Below are positions 1-6,136 of a stretch of DNA of 7,544 nucleotides, piece by piece. The DNA is from Propionibacteriaceae bacterium (GTDB lineage Bacteria > Actinomycetota > Actinomycetes > Propionibacteriales > Propionibacteriaceae), in contig JAITED010000161.1 of assembly GCA_031282235.1 (NCBI GenBank), positions 1 to 7,544 of the forward strand. Direction: 5' to 3'. Both the position numbers and the translations under genes were made by a program. The number at the start of each line of letters is the position of its first letter. Positions within the stretch are counted from its first letter, which is position 1. Under the pieces are notes generated by a model that was given only the letters and a program-made list of their open reading frames with translations, did no database searches and was not told the DNA's origin.

Positions 1-1
1 T

Positions 2-349
2 GCGCATGACCTCAACGACTGCTTCCGTATCGCTAAAGACACGCTGACGTATCGCCGCTGGAACGACCCGTTCGGTGCCGACGGTCTGGATTCGGTGCGC
101 CACACGCTGCGGTTGATGCGGCAGTCGAACCTGCCCGACACCCGCCTCATCATCTGCTCAATGGAGGGTGACTACAACTACTTCGACATCGACAACCTGA
201 TGAGCGACCCGGAGTACACCGACGTAATCGACCGCGTAGTCATCACCGCCGAGCCGGGCTATCTGGCGCGCTTCACCAGCACCAACCAGGTCATCAGCTA
301 TCAACGCCGCTTCATGAACGCCGTAGCCAACGACGCTAAAAAGGGGTAA
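2..349 (+). CDS. C-terminal end of an unrecognised protein (partial, 5' end outside window)
   Basis: An open frame enters from the left edge (first full codon at position 2) and ends at a TAA at 347-349, giving 115 residues. A GTG at 95 could start an 84-residue ORF, but the frame is open upstream with ordinary coding composition (AHDLNDCFRIAKDTLTYRRW), so this is the tail of a longer gene. The segment is soluble and mixed in charge, with no membrane helix. It has an alternating hydrophobic stretch (TRLIICSMEGDYNYFDIDNL) that looks like a beta strand and turn, another strand at DRVVITAEPGYLARF, and a basic, Lys-rich C-terminus. I do not recognise the family and assign no function. It converges on cobD across a 175-bp gap holding REP-like hairpins. 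Coding status is well supported; identity is unknown. Confidence 0.75.
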   Translation, partial: AHDLNDCFRIAKDTLTYRRWNDPFGADGLDSVRHTLRLMRQSNLPDTRLIICSMEGDYNYFDIDNLMSDPEYTDVIDRVVITAEPGYLARFTSTNQVISYQRRFMNAVANDAKKG

Positions 350-358
350 TACGACTAA

Positions 359-471
359 AGCCCCCTTCTTGAAGGGGGTGGCAGGCGCAGCCTGACGGGG
401 GTTTTCTTCCTGCGCTGCTCACCTGTAACCCCCGCCGACTAGCGTCGGCACCCCCTTTTGAAAAGGGGGCT
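359..471. repeat. REP-like head-to-head inverted repeat pair (BIME-like)
   Basis: Two 45-nt arms, 359-403 and 427-471, are imperfect reverse complements separated by a 23-nt spacer (404-426). Each arm holds two hairpins. The outer one is C5/G5-based: 361-378 with arms CCCCCTTC and GAAGGGGG, and 451-469 with arms CCCCCTTTT and AAAAGGGGG. The inner one is CAGGC/GCCTG at 382-394 in the left arm and GCCGAC/GTCGGC at 434-449 in the right arm. The inner hairpins differ in sequence while both keep pairing, as expected of compensatory change in a structured repeat. The pair lies between convergent genes and could terminate transcription in both directions. No transposase or coding sequence is seen here. 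The repeat interpretation rests on this locus and a third related unit next to it. Confidence 0.75.
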
Positions 472-493
472 ACAAATGACCGCCTACGGCAGA

Positions 494-513
494 GCCCCCT
501 TCAAGCAGGGGGC
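494..513 (-). terminator. G/C hairpin after cobD; third REP-like unit
   Basis: A 7-bp stem (GCCCCCT at 494-500, AGGGGGC at 507-513) with a 6-nt loop begins 11 nt beyond the cobD stop codon. It shares the C5/G5 hairpin of the neighbouring repeat pair. Next to it at 480-490 is a weak CCG/CGG hairpin in the same relative position, so it appears to be a diverged third unit in the orientation of the second arm. No U-tract follows on the - strand, so termination is inferred from structure and position only. Confidence 0.55.
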
Positions 514-524
514 AAAATGCGACA

Positions 525-1613
525 TCAATTTTGCAGCACACTGCTTAACGCAGTTATTAGGGTGTCGTTGTCGGCGGGGGTGCGTATGGCGACGCGGTAG
601 TATGCGGCGCTGAGAGCGGGGTAGTTGGCGCAGCTGCGAATTAGGATGCCGTGGGTGCGCAGTGCTGCGGCTAGGTCTGGGGTGTTGTTTGGGGCGCGGA
701 AACAGAGGTAGTTGGCAGTGCCCGGCAGCACCGCAAAACCTAACGCTGCTAGCCCTGCCACTAATCGCGGGCGTTCGGCGGCGATGAGAGCGCGTAGCTC
801 GGTGAGGTAATCGGTGCTGCGCAGTGCGGCTATCCCGGCGACCTGTGCCGGGGTTGACACCGCCCACGGTTGCCCGGTGGCGGCGACTGCGGCGGCAAGC
901 TCTGCGGTGGCGCACAGCAGGTAGCCGAGCCGCAACCCGGCTAGCGCGTACTTTTTCGTAAAAGCGTCCAACACCGCCAAGCAGGGATACTGCTGCAACA
1001 TCGGAATCATTGAATGGTCATGCGGCGTGGCGGTGAAACTCAAGAAACACTCATCCACTACCAGCAACGCCCCCACCTGTTCACAGCGCGCCGCCAACTG
1101 TTCCAACAGCGCACGCTCGCTCAACAAACCGGTGGGGTTATTGGGGTTGCATACGAACACCAGTCGAGTCTCTGCGCGCACCGCGGCGATGATGCCCGTA
1201 TCCAGTTCAAGCGCGGGCTTGGCTAGCTCAAAGCGCCGCACCGAAAGCCCGGCTTGCAGCGCGGCGGCTTCGTATTCTGAGAACGTTGGTGCAACCACTA
1301 ACACCTCGCCCGCTGGACAGCGCACCGCTACCACTTGGCACAACCGGAAGATGAGGTCTGCTGCGCCGTTGCCACACACCAACTGTTCATACGGCACTTG
1401 GGTGTACGCGCTGAGCGCCGTGCGTAGTTCCCGACTCTGTGGGTCTGGATACGCCGCCCACTCCGACACAGTAGCGCTCAGCGCCGCCAACACCGCAAGC
1501 GGCATCCCCAACGGGCTCACGTTGGATGAAAAGTCCAACCACGCCCCGCCCCCCGGAGCGCGCTGGGAGTAAACGTCACCGCCGTGTTGCACTCTCACAG
1601 GCTCTATACCCAC
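525..1613 (-). CDS. cobD: L-threonine-O-3-phosphate decarboxylase, PLP-dependent (cobamide synthesis)
   Basis: This is a fold-type I PLP enzyme that decarboxylates threonine phosphate to (R)-1-aminopropan-2-yl phosphate, the linker CbiB attaches to the corrin ring (Salmonella CobD nomenclature). The 362 residues match the usual family length. Visible motifs are HGGDVYS near the start and LDFSSNVSPLGMP (about 26-38), a CobD-type entry. They also include YPDP at 55-58, GNGAADLIFRL at 81-91, CNPNNPTG at 155-162, DEC at 187-189 with the cofactor Asp187, FTKKYALAGLRLGY with probable Schiff-base Lys220 and Arg228, and a C-terminal RVAIR carrying a substrate-binding Arg344. HisC is a close relative, but the N-terminal HGG motif and the adjacent cbiB remnant favour CobD. 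The start is a GTG at 1611-1613, 4 nt after the stop of the cbiB remnant; a second GTG a few codons later is possible. The gene looks intact although its pathway partner is destroyed. Confidence 0.88.
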   Translation of the reverse strand: MGIEPVRVQHGGDVYSQRAPGGGAWLDFSSNVSPLGMPLAVLAALSATVSEWAAYPDPQSRELRTALSAYTQVPYEQLVCGNGAADLIFRLCQVVAVRCPAGEVLVVAPTFSEYEAAALQAGLSVRRFELAKPALELDTGIIAAVRAETRLVFVCNPNNPTGLLSERALLEQLAARCEQVGALLVVDECFLSFTATPHDHSMIPMLQQYPCLAVLDAFTKKYALAGLRLGYLLCATAELAAAVAATGQPWAVSTPAQVAGIAALRSTDYLTELRALIAAERPRLVAGLAALGFAVLPGTANYLCFRAPNNTPDLAAALRTHGILIRSCANYPALSAAYYRVAIRTPADNDTLITALSSVLQN

Positions 1614-1617
1614 GCTT

Positions 1618-1886
1618 TTACACCCCTAACTGCCATACACCTAGTGCCCCGGCCATAGCGGCCTCACCGTGGGCGGAGTTGGGGCTGGTGTGCTGGGCGT
1701 GGTCACGCCGCCAGATGCGCCAAGCCCCCCGCCAATCCAACCCGAGCAACCCGGCGCTGAGCACCATATGATAGCCCAACCCATCCCCCGCACCGGATGC
1801 GGAAACCAACTGGGGTCACCCACCACCAAATCAAGCAGAAACCCGCACCCGGTCGCCACCGGAAACAGCAAGGCTGGGTTCACCAA
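1618..1886 (-). pseudogene. cbiB: cbiB remnant (adenosylcobinamide-phosphate synthase), internally deleted and frameshifted
   Basis: Two frames together hold the ends of a CbiB. Frame one starts at TTG (1884-1886) or the next codon GTG and reads FLLDLVVGDPSWFPHPVRGMGW, the N-terminal signature of this membrane enzyme, which is normally a little over 300 residues. A second frame, ending at the TAA at 1618-1620, carries RIWRRDHAQHTSPNS and then EAAMAGALGV, the conserved C-terminal SPN and AAMAGALGV motifs. The switch falls at roughly 1765-1790 and the middle (about 200 residues) is absent. The protein also stops just after the GALGV motif, where intact homologues continue. A perfect AGGAGG (1893-1898) still precedes the start. 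It sits 23 bp after the aldo/keto reductase and 4 bp before cobD, so it was once part of a cbiB-cobD pair. No functional product is expected. Confidence 0.85.
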
Positions 1887-1909
1887 GAATCACCTCCTGG
1901 GAAGCAAGC

Positions 1910-2863
1910 CTAGCTGGAGATTTCCAGTGCAGCGTTGCTTGCGGCGAACTCCTCGGGAGCCAACTCCCAATCGAGAGCGGCGGCGTTCTCCTCGCCTTGC
2001 TGCTGATTGCGCACCCCGAGCAGCGCGGCAGACACCAGCGGGTGCTGCGCGCTCCAGTTGATAGCAACCGCAGACACCGGAGCGTCATGGGCGGCGGCGA
2101 TGCCGTCTAGCACCCGTAGCACCTCTTGAGCCTTTGTAAACGCCGGTTCGGTGAAGAACGGATAGAAGATGGTACGCCAATCATCGGGTGCGAAACTGGG
2201 CTGGCTACGATACTTGCCGGTGAGCATCCCGGCGGCCAGCGGTGCCCACGCCATCACAGCGATTTCGTGTTCCTTAGCCCACGCCATCAACTCCTCGTTG
2301 CCGCGCTCCAACATGGAGTGCTGCACCTGTAGGAACTCAATATCGGTGAACTCATTGGCGGCGCCGATTAGCTCTACGGACGAGTTGGACACCCCAACGT
2401 GGCGAATGACACCCTGCTCTTTCAACTCTTGCAGCGTACCGAACGTCTCGGAGGCTGGAGCTTTGGTGTCGGTGTCGGGCCAGTGCTGCATGTAGAGGTC
2501 GATGTAGTCAGTGCCGATGCGGCTGAGCGCCAAATCAATCTCGCGCATGATGTTCTCGCGGGAGCCGTTCTGAACCAGCCCGGTGCCCTCGCCGCCCGGC
2601 CAAGTGACGCCGAACTTATCGGCAATGGTGATTTGGGAGCGATCCCGGCCGGCGATAGCTTCCCCAACGAGTACCTCAGCGGCACCGAAGCCGTACACCG
2701 GCGCGGTGTCGATGAAGTTTACTCCCTTGTCAAGCATGGCATGGATGGCGGCGATAGCGTCGCCCTCATCCTGCCCGCCCCAGCCGACACCGCCGATACC
2801 CCAAGTACCGACGGCAATTTTGGAGAGGTTAAGGCCAGTACGGCCAAATGTTGCATAACGCAT
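1910..2863 (-). CDS. Aldo/keto reductase, NAD(P)H-dependent
   Basis: A 317-residue cytosolic oxidoreductase of the aldo/keto reductase superfamily (TIM barrel), reducing aldehydes or ketones. It begins MRYATFGRTGLNLSKIAVG, a classic AKR N-terminus. The catalytic tetrad is visible as Asp52 and Tyr57 (FIDTAPVYG), Lys83 (IADKFG) and His127 (LYMQHWPD). GVSNSS at about 157-162 and the C-terminal LLGVRN (about 281-286, cofactor-binding region) follow family order. The start is placed at the ATG at 2861-2863 because AAGGA lies 8 nt upstream and the family signature begins there; a further 12 codons of open frame upstream run into tandem repeats. It lies downstream of the kinase in the same direction but is separated from it by a hairpin and repeats. 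It could reduce an aldehyde released by the aldolase, which is inference. The true substrate cannot be told from sequence. Confidence 0.92.
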   Translation of the reverse strand: MRYATFGRTGLNLSKIAVGTWGIGGVGWGGQDEGDAIAAIHAMLDKGVNFIDTAPVYGFGAAEVLVGEAIAGRDRSQITIADKFGVTWPGGEGTGLVQNGSRENIMREIDLALSRIGTDYIDLYMQHWPDTDTKAPASETFGTLQELKEQGVIRHVGVSNSSVELIGAANEFTDIEFLQVQHSMLERGNEELMAWAKEHEIAVMAWAPLAAGMLTGKYRSQPSFAPDDWRTIFYPFFTEPAFTKAQEVLRVLDGIAAAHDAPVSAVAINWSAQHPLVSAALLGVRNQQQGEENAAALDWELAPEEFAASNAALEISS

Positions 2864-2871
2864 GTTTTTAG

Positions 2872-2876
2872 TCCTT
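2872..2876 (-). promoter_or_regulatory. Ribosome binding site deciding the aldo/keto reductase start
   Basis: AAGGA on the - strand, 8 nt before the ATG at 2861-2863. The alternative upstream start at 2899 would lie inside the 10-bp tandem repeats and has no such site. Confidence 0.7.
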
Positions 2877-2880
2877 GTCT

Positions 2881-2920
2881 GTTTGTCAACGTTTGTCAAC
2901 GTGTGTCAACGGTTATCAAC
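2881..2920. repeat. Four tandem 10-bp units in the aldo/keto reductase leader
   Basis: Four head-to-tail units on the + strand: GTTTGTCAAC, GTTTGTCAAC, GTGTGTCAAC, GGTTATCAAC. The first two are identical and all end in TCAAC. Read on the - strand, the reductase's own strand, each starts GTTGA. The 10-bp period places every unit on about the same face of the helix, which suits cooperative protein binding. Three units contain TTGACA on the - strand, resembling a -35 element, but no good -10 sequence lies at the right distance. The block ends 17 bp upstream of the reductase start codon. Function is unproven. Confidence 0.8.
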
Positions 2921-2931
2921 TTTTTAAGCGG

Positions 2932-2976
2932 CTTGGCTGGTGGCGGGATAGGTCGGATAACCCGCCACCAACCAAG
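2932..2976 (-). terminator. Long hairpin after the FGGY kinase gene
   Basis: Arms 2932-2947 and 2961-2976 pair over 16 positions with one mismatch around a 13-nt loop; the core is GGTGGCGGG with CCCGCCACC. It begins 21 nt beyond the kinase stop codon. No U-tract directly follows on the - strand, so this is either a U-less intrinsic terminator or an RNA-stabilising or attenuating element. It separates the kinase operon from the aldo/keto reductase and its leader repeats. Confidence 0.65.
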
Positions 2977-2997
2977 ACCTAGGGAGAGAGGTACGTA

Positions 2998-4554
2998 TCA
3001 CTCCTCGGGGCGCAAGCCTGCCAACTGCGTAAACACATCGGTCGACTTCAAGCCGTAGTAGGCGTCCCGATAAACCTTGAACACCTTGTTGTAGACATCG
3101 ACGTTAGCCGGGATGGGCTGATACTCCTTGTCAAAGCGCACCATATTCTCGACGACCTCAGCCACATCGCGTAGCAGGCCAGCACCCACGGCGGCCAAAC
3201 CGGCAGCACCGAGAATGGAGGCATCGGGGACGTCTAGGGTACGTATCTTCACCCCGAACACGTCAGCGACGATCTGGCACCAACCGGCAGACTTCGACGC
3301 CCCACCGGTGAGGGTGATTACGTCATCCATCTGCACCCCAGCTGCCAGCATCGACTCTAGGATGTGGCGGGCTTCCAGCGTGATGCCCTCCATCACCGAA
3401 CGCACCATGTCAGCCTTGGTGTGCGTATTGCGCAGCCCTAGGAACATACCGGTAGCGTTGGTGTCCCACGTCGGATAGCCGGAACCGAACAGCGCGGAGT
3501 AGAAAATTACCCCATTACTGCCCGGCTTGCTCTTTTCGATGTAGTTCTGCTCCATCAAGATATACGGGTCAACGCCCGTCTTAGCACCCTCGGCCACCTC
3601 ATCTTGGCACAGCGTATCGCGGCACCAGCGGTAGCAGGTGGCACCAGAGACCTGTGGCCCCTCCACCTCGAATACGCCGAGCACCGGGCTGGACGGAATC
3701 ATCATGCCGGTGAGCGCCTTGAAATCGGGCTTCGCTAGGCCGACAGCCAACAGGCCGAACGTGCCGATGGTCAGCGATGCGGCACCATCTTTGATGACGC
3801 CTGCGCCCATCGCGCCGAGTTGCTGGTCGCCAGAACCGGCAACAATCTTGGTGCCGACTGCGAGCCCAGTACGCTCCGCAACCGCCTCCTTGATAGTGCC
3901 AACCACTTCGGCCGGCTTGCAGGTCTTGGGCAGTTTCGCCATATCGAACCCGAGCGCACCACACAGTTCCTCGCTCCAGTCCAGCGTCCGTACATCCATC
4001 AAGCCGGTGACGGTACCATCGGAGATTTCTACCACGAACTCGTCAGAGCCGAAGCCGTGCAGAATGAAACTTTCAACTGTTGAGAAATACTTCGTCTTGG
4101 CGTATGTCTCCGGTTCATTCTTCATCACCCAGTAGTACTTGGCGACAGCGAAGATGTTGTAGCCCGGCATACCGGTGATTTCATTGCGCCGCTCGGGGCT
4201 GATTTTCTCGTTAATCTCAGCCATCACGGACTCCGCGCGGGAATCCAGCCAGATATAGAACTTGTCGTCAATCGGCTGTAACTGCTCGTCCACTAGGCAG
4301 AACGACGAGCGGTTCACCGAGAACGAGATTGCTTTGATGCTCTCGGGAGCCACACCTGAGGCAGCAACTGCATCTTTCACCGCATCAAAGGTGATGTCCA
4401 GCACGAACTGCGCGCCCACTTCCACCCAGTTAGGCTTGGGCTCGTTGAGGGTGTACTCGCGGTAACCCCTGCCCAACACTTTGCCATCAAGGCCCATCAC
4501 GGCGGCCTTAGTGCCCGTGGTGCCAACATCGACACCAATTACGTAGTCAGTCAT
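2998..4554 (-). CDS. FGGY-family carbohydrate kinase (xylulokinase/LsrK-like)
   Basis: An ATP-dependent sugar or polyol kinase of the FGGY family; 518 residues is full length. The N-terminal ATPase-fold domain begins YVIGVDVGTTGTKAAV (about 4-19), the first phosphate-binding loop. IWLDSRA (101-107) matches the family's W-x-D-x-R substrate motif. VAGSGDQQLGAMGAG carries the probable catalytic base Asp243. TIGTFG (262-267) starts the second domain, and TLTGGASKSAGW (414-425) is the C-terminal nucleotide-binding loop. The stretch YRWCRDTLCQDE (308-319) followed by GVDPY recalls the equivalent region of E. coli LsrK (AI-2 kinase) more than xylulokinase, as I remember that sequence. AAAGGAA lies upstream of the ATG at 4552-4554. 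It is the last gene of the operon that starts with the DUF1097 gene, 40 bp after the phosphatase gene. The substrate is unknown; the partner aldolase suggests a phosphorylated deoxy- or keto-sugar downstream. Confidence 0.93.
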   Translation of the reverse strand: MTDYVIGVDVGTTGTKAAVMGLDGKVLGRGYREYTLNEPKPNWVEVGAQFVLDITFDAVKDAVAASGVAPESIKAISFSVNRSSFCLVDEQLQPIDDKFYIWLDSRAESVMAEINEKISPERRNEITGMPGYNIFAVAKYYWVMKNEPETYAKTKYFSTVESFILHGFGSDEFVVEISDGTVTGLMDVRTLDWSEELCGALGFDMAKLPKTCKPAEVVGTIKEAVAERTGLAVGTKIVAGSGDQQLGAMGAGVIKDGAASLTIGTFGLLAVGLAKPDFKALTGMMIPSSPVLGVFEVEGPQVSGATCYRWCRDTLCQDEVAEGAKTGVDPYILMEQNYIEKSKPGSNGVIFYSALFGSGYPTWDTNATGMFLGLRNTHTKADMVRSVMEGITLEARHILESMLAAGVQMDDVITLTGGASKSAGWCQIVADVFGVKIRTLDVPDASILGAAGLAAVGAGLLRDVAEVVENMVRFDKEYQPIPANVDVYNKVFKVYRDAYYGLKSTDVFTQLAGLRPEE

Positions 4555-4594
4555 CTTGGAATTGTTTCCTTTCTAATTATGTTTTTTCATCGAA

Positions 4595-5257
4595 TCAATC
4601 GTCAGCGGTGACGATTAACTCACGCAGTTGGTCGAAACGTTCAATCATGCGTTCATACCCGCCGCTTGCCAGCAGCAACTCGGGGCCATAACCGTAGCTG
4701 ACCACCCAACATCTGACACCGGCGTTGCGCGCGGTGTCCACGTCGTAGGGCATGTCACCCACGACCACCGCCGCCGCAGCGGGCAGGTGGAGTTGGGCGA
4801 GAATCTGATTGACGCAATCGGGGTCGGGCTTCGGTGCCGCCATGTCGTCTACGGTGACGATGGCGGCGAACAGCCCGGCGATACCCAGAGTTTGCAGCAC
4901 CCGCTGTGTCGCGAGCCTGCCTTTCTGGGTAGCCACTGCCAACTGGGTGTGTGCTGCCAAAATTGGCAAGGTTTCAGCCACCCCCGGATAGAGCACCGTG
5001 CCCCAATCGGGGTTCTCCGCGTAATACGGCCCGAAGCTCGCCAACGCCTCATCCAGCAGCACGTTTTGCTTTTCACCCAGTATTGTCGCCCACAGTTTGC
5101 GGGCTCCCCCGCCGAGTGCGTTGCGTATCTGCTCCACACTCACCGGGGCTAGTCCCAGTTCGCTCAAGGTATGGTTGGCGGCGTGCGCAATCCCAGGCAC
5201 AGTGTCGGCGAGCGTACCATCCAAATCTAGGATGATTACCCCCGGCGTGCTTGACAT
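4595..5257 (-). CDS. HAD-superfamily phosphatase, Gph (phosphoglycolate phosphatase)-like
   Basis: A 220-residue haloacid dehalogenase family hydrolase, probably a cytosolic small-molecule phosphatase. All four HAD motifs are visible: DLDGTL (nucleophile Asp11, acid Asp13), motif II Thr110 in LAVATQKG, motif III Lys143 in KPDPD, and motif IV GDMPYD (Asp168, Asp172). Residues of about 20-90 form the alpha-helical cap of the Gph/PGMB type (subclass I). AAAGGAG (5266-5272) sits 8 nt before the ATG at 5255-5257, fixing the start. It lies between the aldolase (49 bp upstream) and the kinase (40 bp downstream) on the same strand, so it is presumably cotranscribed. A phosphatase beside a sugar kinase suggests removal of a dead-end sugar phosphate or of 2-phosphoglycolate, or a dephosphorylation step in the pathway. 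The sequence does not decide between these. Confidence 0.9.
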   Translation of the reverse strand: MSSTPGVIILDLDGTLADTVPGIAHAANHTLSELGLAPVSVEQIRNALGGGARKLWATILGEKQNVLLDEALASFGPYYAENPDWGTVLYPGVAETLPILAAHTQLAVATQKGRLATQRVLQTLGIAGLFAAIVTVDDMAAPKPDPDCVNQILAQLHLPAAAAVVVGDMPYDVDTARNAGVRCWVVSYGYGPELLLASGGYERMIERFDQLRELIVTADD

Positions 5258-5306
5258 CGCGCACGCTCCTTTCTCGAACCTTATGTTGAACTTGATACCC
5301 GATTCA

Positions 5307-6026
5307 TTACGGTTGATAGGCCGGTACTAGGCCAATCTCGCGCATGGTATCGAGCGCATTGATGATTTCGATGGCGGCGCGGGTGCCGATTAAATCTGCA
5401 CCTGCTAGCAGGAATGCGTAAGCGTTCTGCGGCCTAGGGAACTTCACCCCGGCAACCTTCAGCTTTACGGGTGTCCCCACCAGCGTCTTTTTCATCGTCA
5501 AGAACTGCTCCATCGTCGGGCCCTCAAACTGGCCAGTGGAGGTCTTTGCGTAATCGCAACCCACCTCAGCGATGATTTCGCACGCTATCTTGATCTGCTC
5601 ATGGGTGAGGAACGCCACGTCCAGAATCACCTTGGTGAGGGCATCTCCGGCGGCAGCCTTGAAATCTTGCAGTTCTGTGCGTATCTCAGCGACGTCGCCG
5701 CTGCGCAGTGCCCCGACGTTGATGACCGTATCTACGGCTCTGCAACCAGCCTTGACGGCGTACTCCGTCTCCAACGCTTTAATTTTGGAGGGTGCGACAC
5801 CGAACGGGAACCCGATTCCGGTGGCGGGCAGCACGTCCGTACCGGCTAGCTCCTCCACCACAATGGGTGTCCAATACGGGCTGGCAGAGTAGAAAGCGGC
5901 ACAGTTGTATTTCACAGCTTCACGGCAGCCGGAGCGAATGTCGGCCTCGGTGGTCTCTTTCGGGAGTACCGAGTGGTCAAAACATTTACCCAGCGACCAC
6001 TTATCCATTTTGGAAAGATCGATCAT
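5307..6026 (-). CDS. deoC: Deoxyribose-phosphate aldolase (DERA) homologue with altered phosphate site
   Basis: A class I (Schiff base) TIM-barrel aldolase. Canonical DERA cleaves 2-deoxyribose 5-phosphate to acetaldehyde and glyceraldehyde 3-phosphate. Counting from the chosen ATG (239 residues), FDHSVLP is at 16-22 (family L/FDHT/S motif), VDTVINVGALRSGD carries the proton-relay Asp99, KTSTG holds the Schiff-base Lys161, and Lys190 (LKVAGVKF) corresponds to the second active-site Lys. Around that Lys, the family's K-x-x-GG-V-R reads K-V-A-G-V-K: one Gly is missing and Arg is Lys. The later phosphate-binding G-T/A-S-S is G-T-R-A. Substrate specificity may therefore differ from classical DERA. 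The ATG at 6024-6026 was chosen because AAGGAG lies 8 nt upstream; an in-frame ATG 45 nt earlier has no such site. It is the second gene of the operon, 110 bp after the membrane protein gene. Confidence 0.87.
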   Translation of the reverse strand: MIDLSKMDKWSLGKCFDHSVLPKETTEADIRSGCREAVKYNCAAFYSASPYWTPIVVEELAGTDVLPATGIGFPFGVAPSKIKALETEYAVKAGCRAVDTVINVGALRSGDVAEIRTELQDFKAAAGDALTKVILDVAFLTHEQIKIACEIIAEVGCDYAKTSTGQFEGPTMEQFLTMKKTLVGTPVKLKVAGVKFPRPQNAYAFLLAGADLIGTRAAIEIINALDTMREIGLVPAYQP

Positions 6027-6035
6027 TTTCTTGAT

Positions 6036-6041
6036 CTCCTT
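6036..6041 (-). promoter_or_regulatory. Ribosome binding site deciding the deoC start
   Basis: AAGGAG on the - strand, 8 nt before the ATG at 6024-6026. It lies inside the extra 15 codons a longer reading frame (ATG at 6069-6071) would add, so the short start is preferred. The short protein also begins nearer the conserved FDHSVLP motif. Confidence 0.8.
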
Positions 6042-6136
6042 ATCGCCTTGTTGTATTCCGGCTAACCCCATTTAGGCCACCGGAGCATCTTGTTACGGCA
6101 CCACTCAGAGCCCGAGTTGTGCCTTGATTCTGCGCG

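Noticed and set aside
484..915. Open frame of 143 codons on the - strand overlapping cobD
   Set aside because: It is rich in Arg, Pro and His and lies in another frame of cobD and the REP units; no family features.
1027..1572. Open frame of 181 codons on the + strand opposite cobD
   Set aside because: Antisense of a well-supported enzyme gene, low-complexity composition, no motif; a shadow frame.
1641..1886. An intact 81-residue membrane protein
   Set aside because: Only the first part matches CbiB; the rest (a Pro/Thr-rich tail) is out of frame relative to the conserved C-terminal CbiB motifs.
2881..2920. CRISPR array
   Set aside because: The units are 10 bp and directly abutting with no spacers, and no cas genes are present.
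2399..3058. Open frame of 219 codons on the + strand
   Set aside because: It spans the antisense of the aldo/keto reductase, the tandem repeats, the hairpin and the kinase end; not protein-like and no matching family.
6027..6136. A small gene or regulatory element between the DUF1097 gene and deoC
   Set aside because: No supported reading frame beyond the unsupported N-terminal extension of deoC, and no convincing hairpin or promoter.
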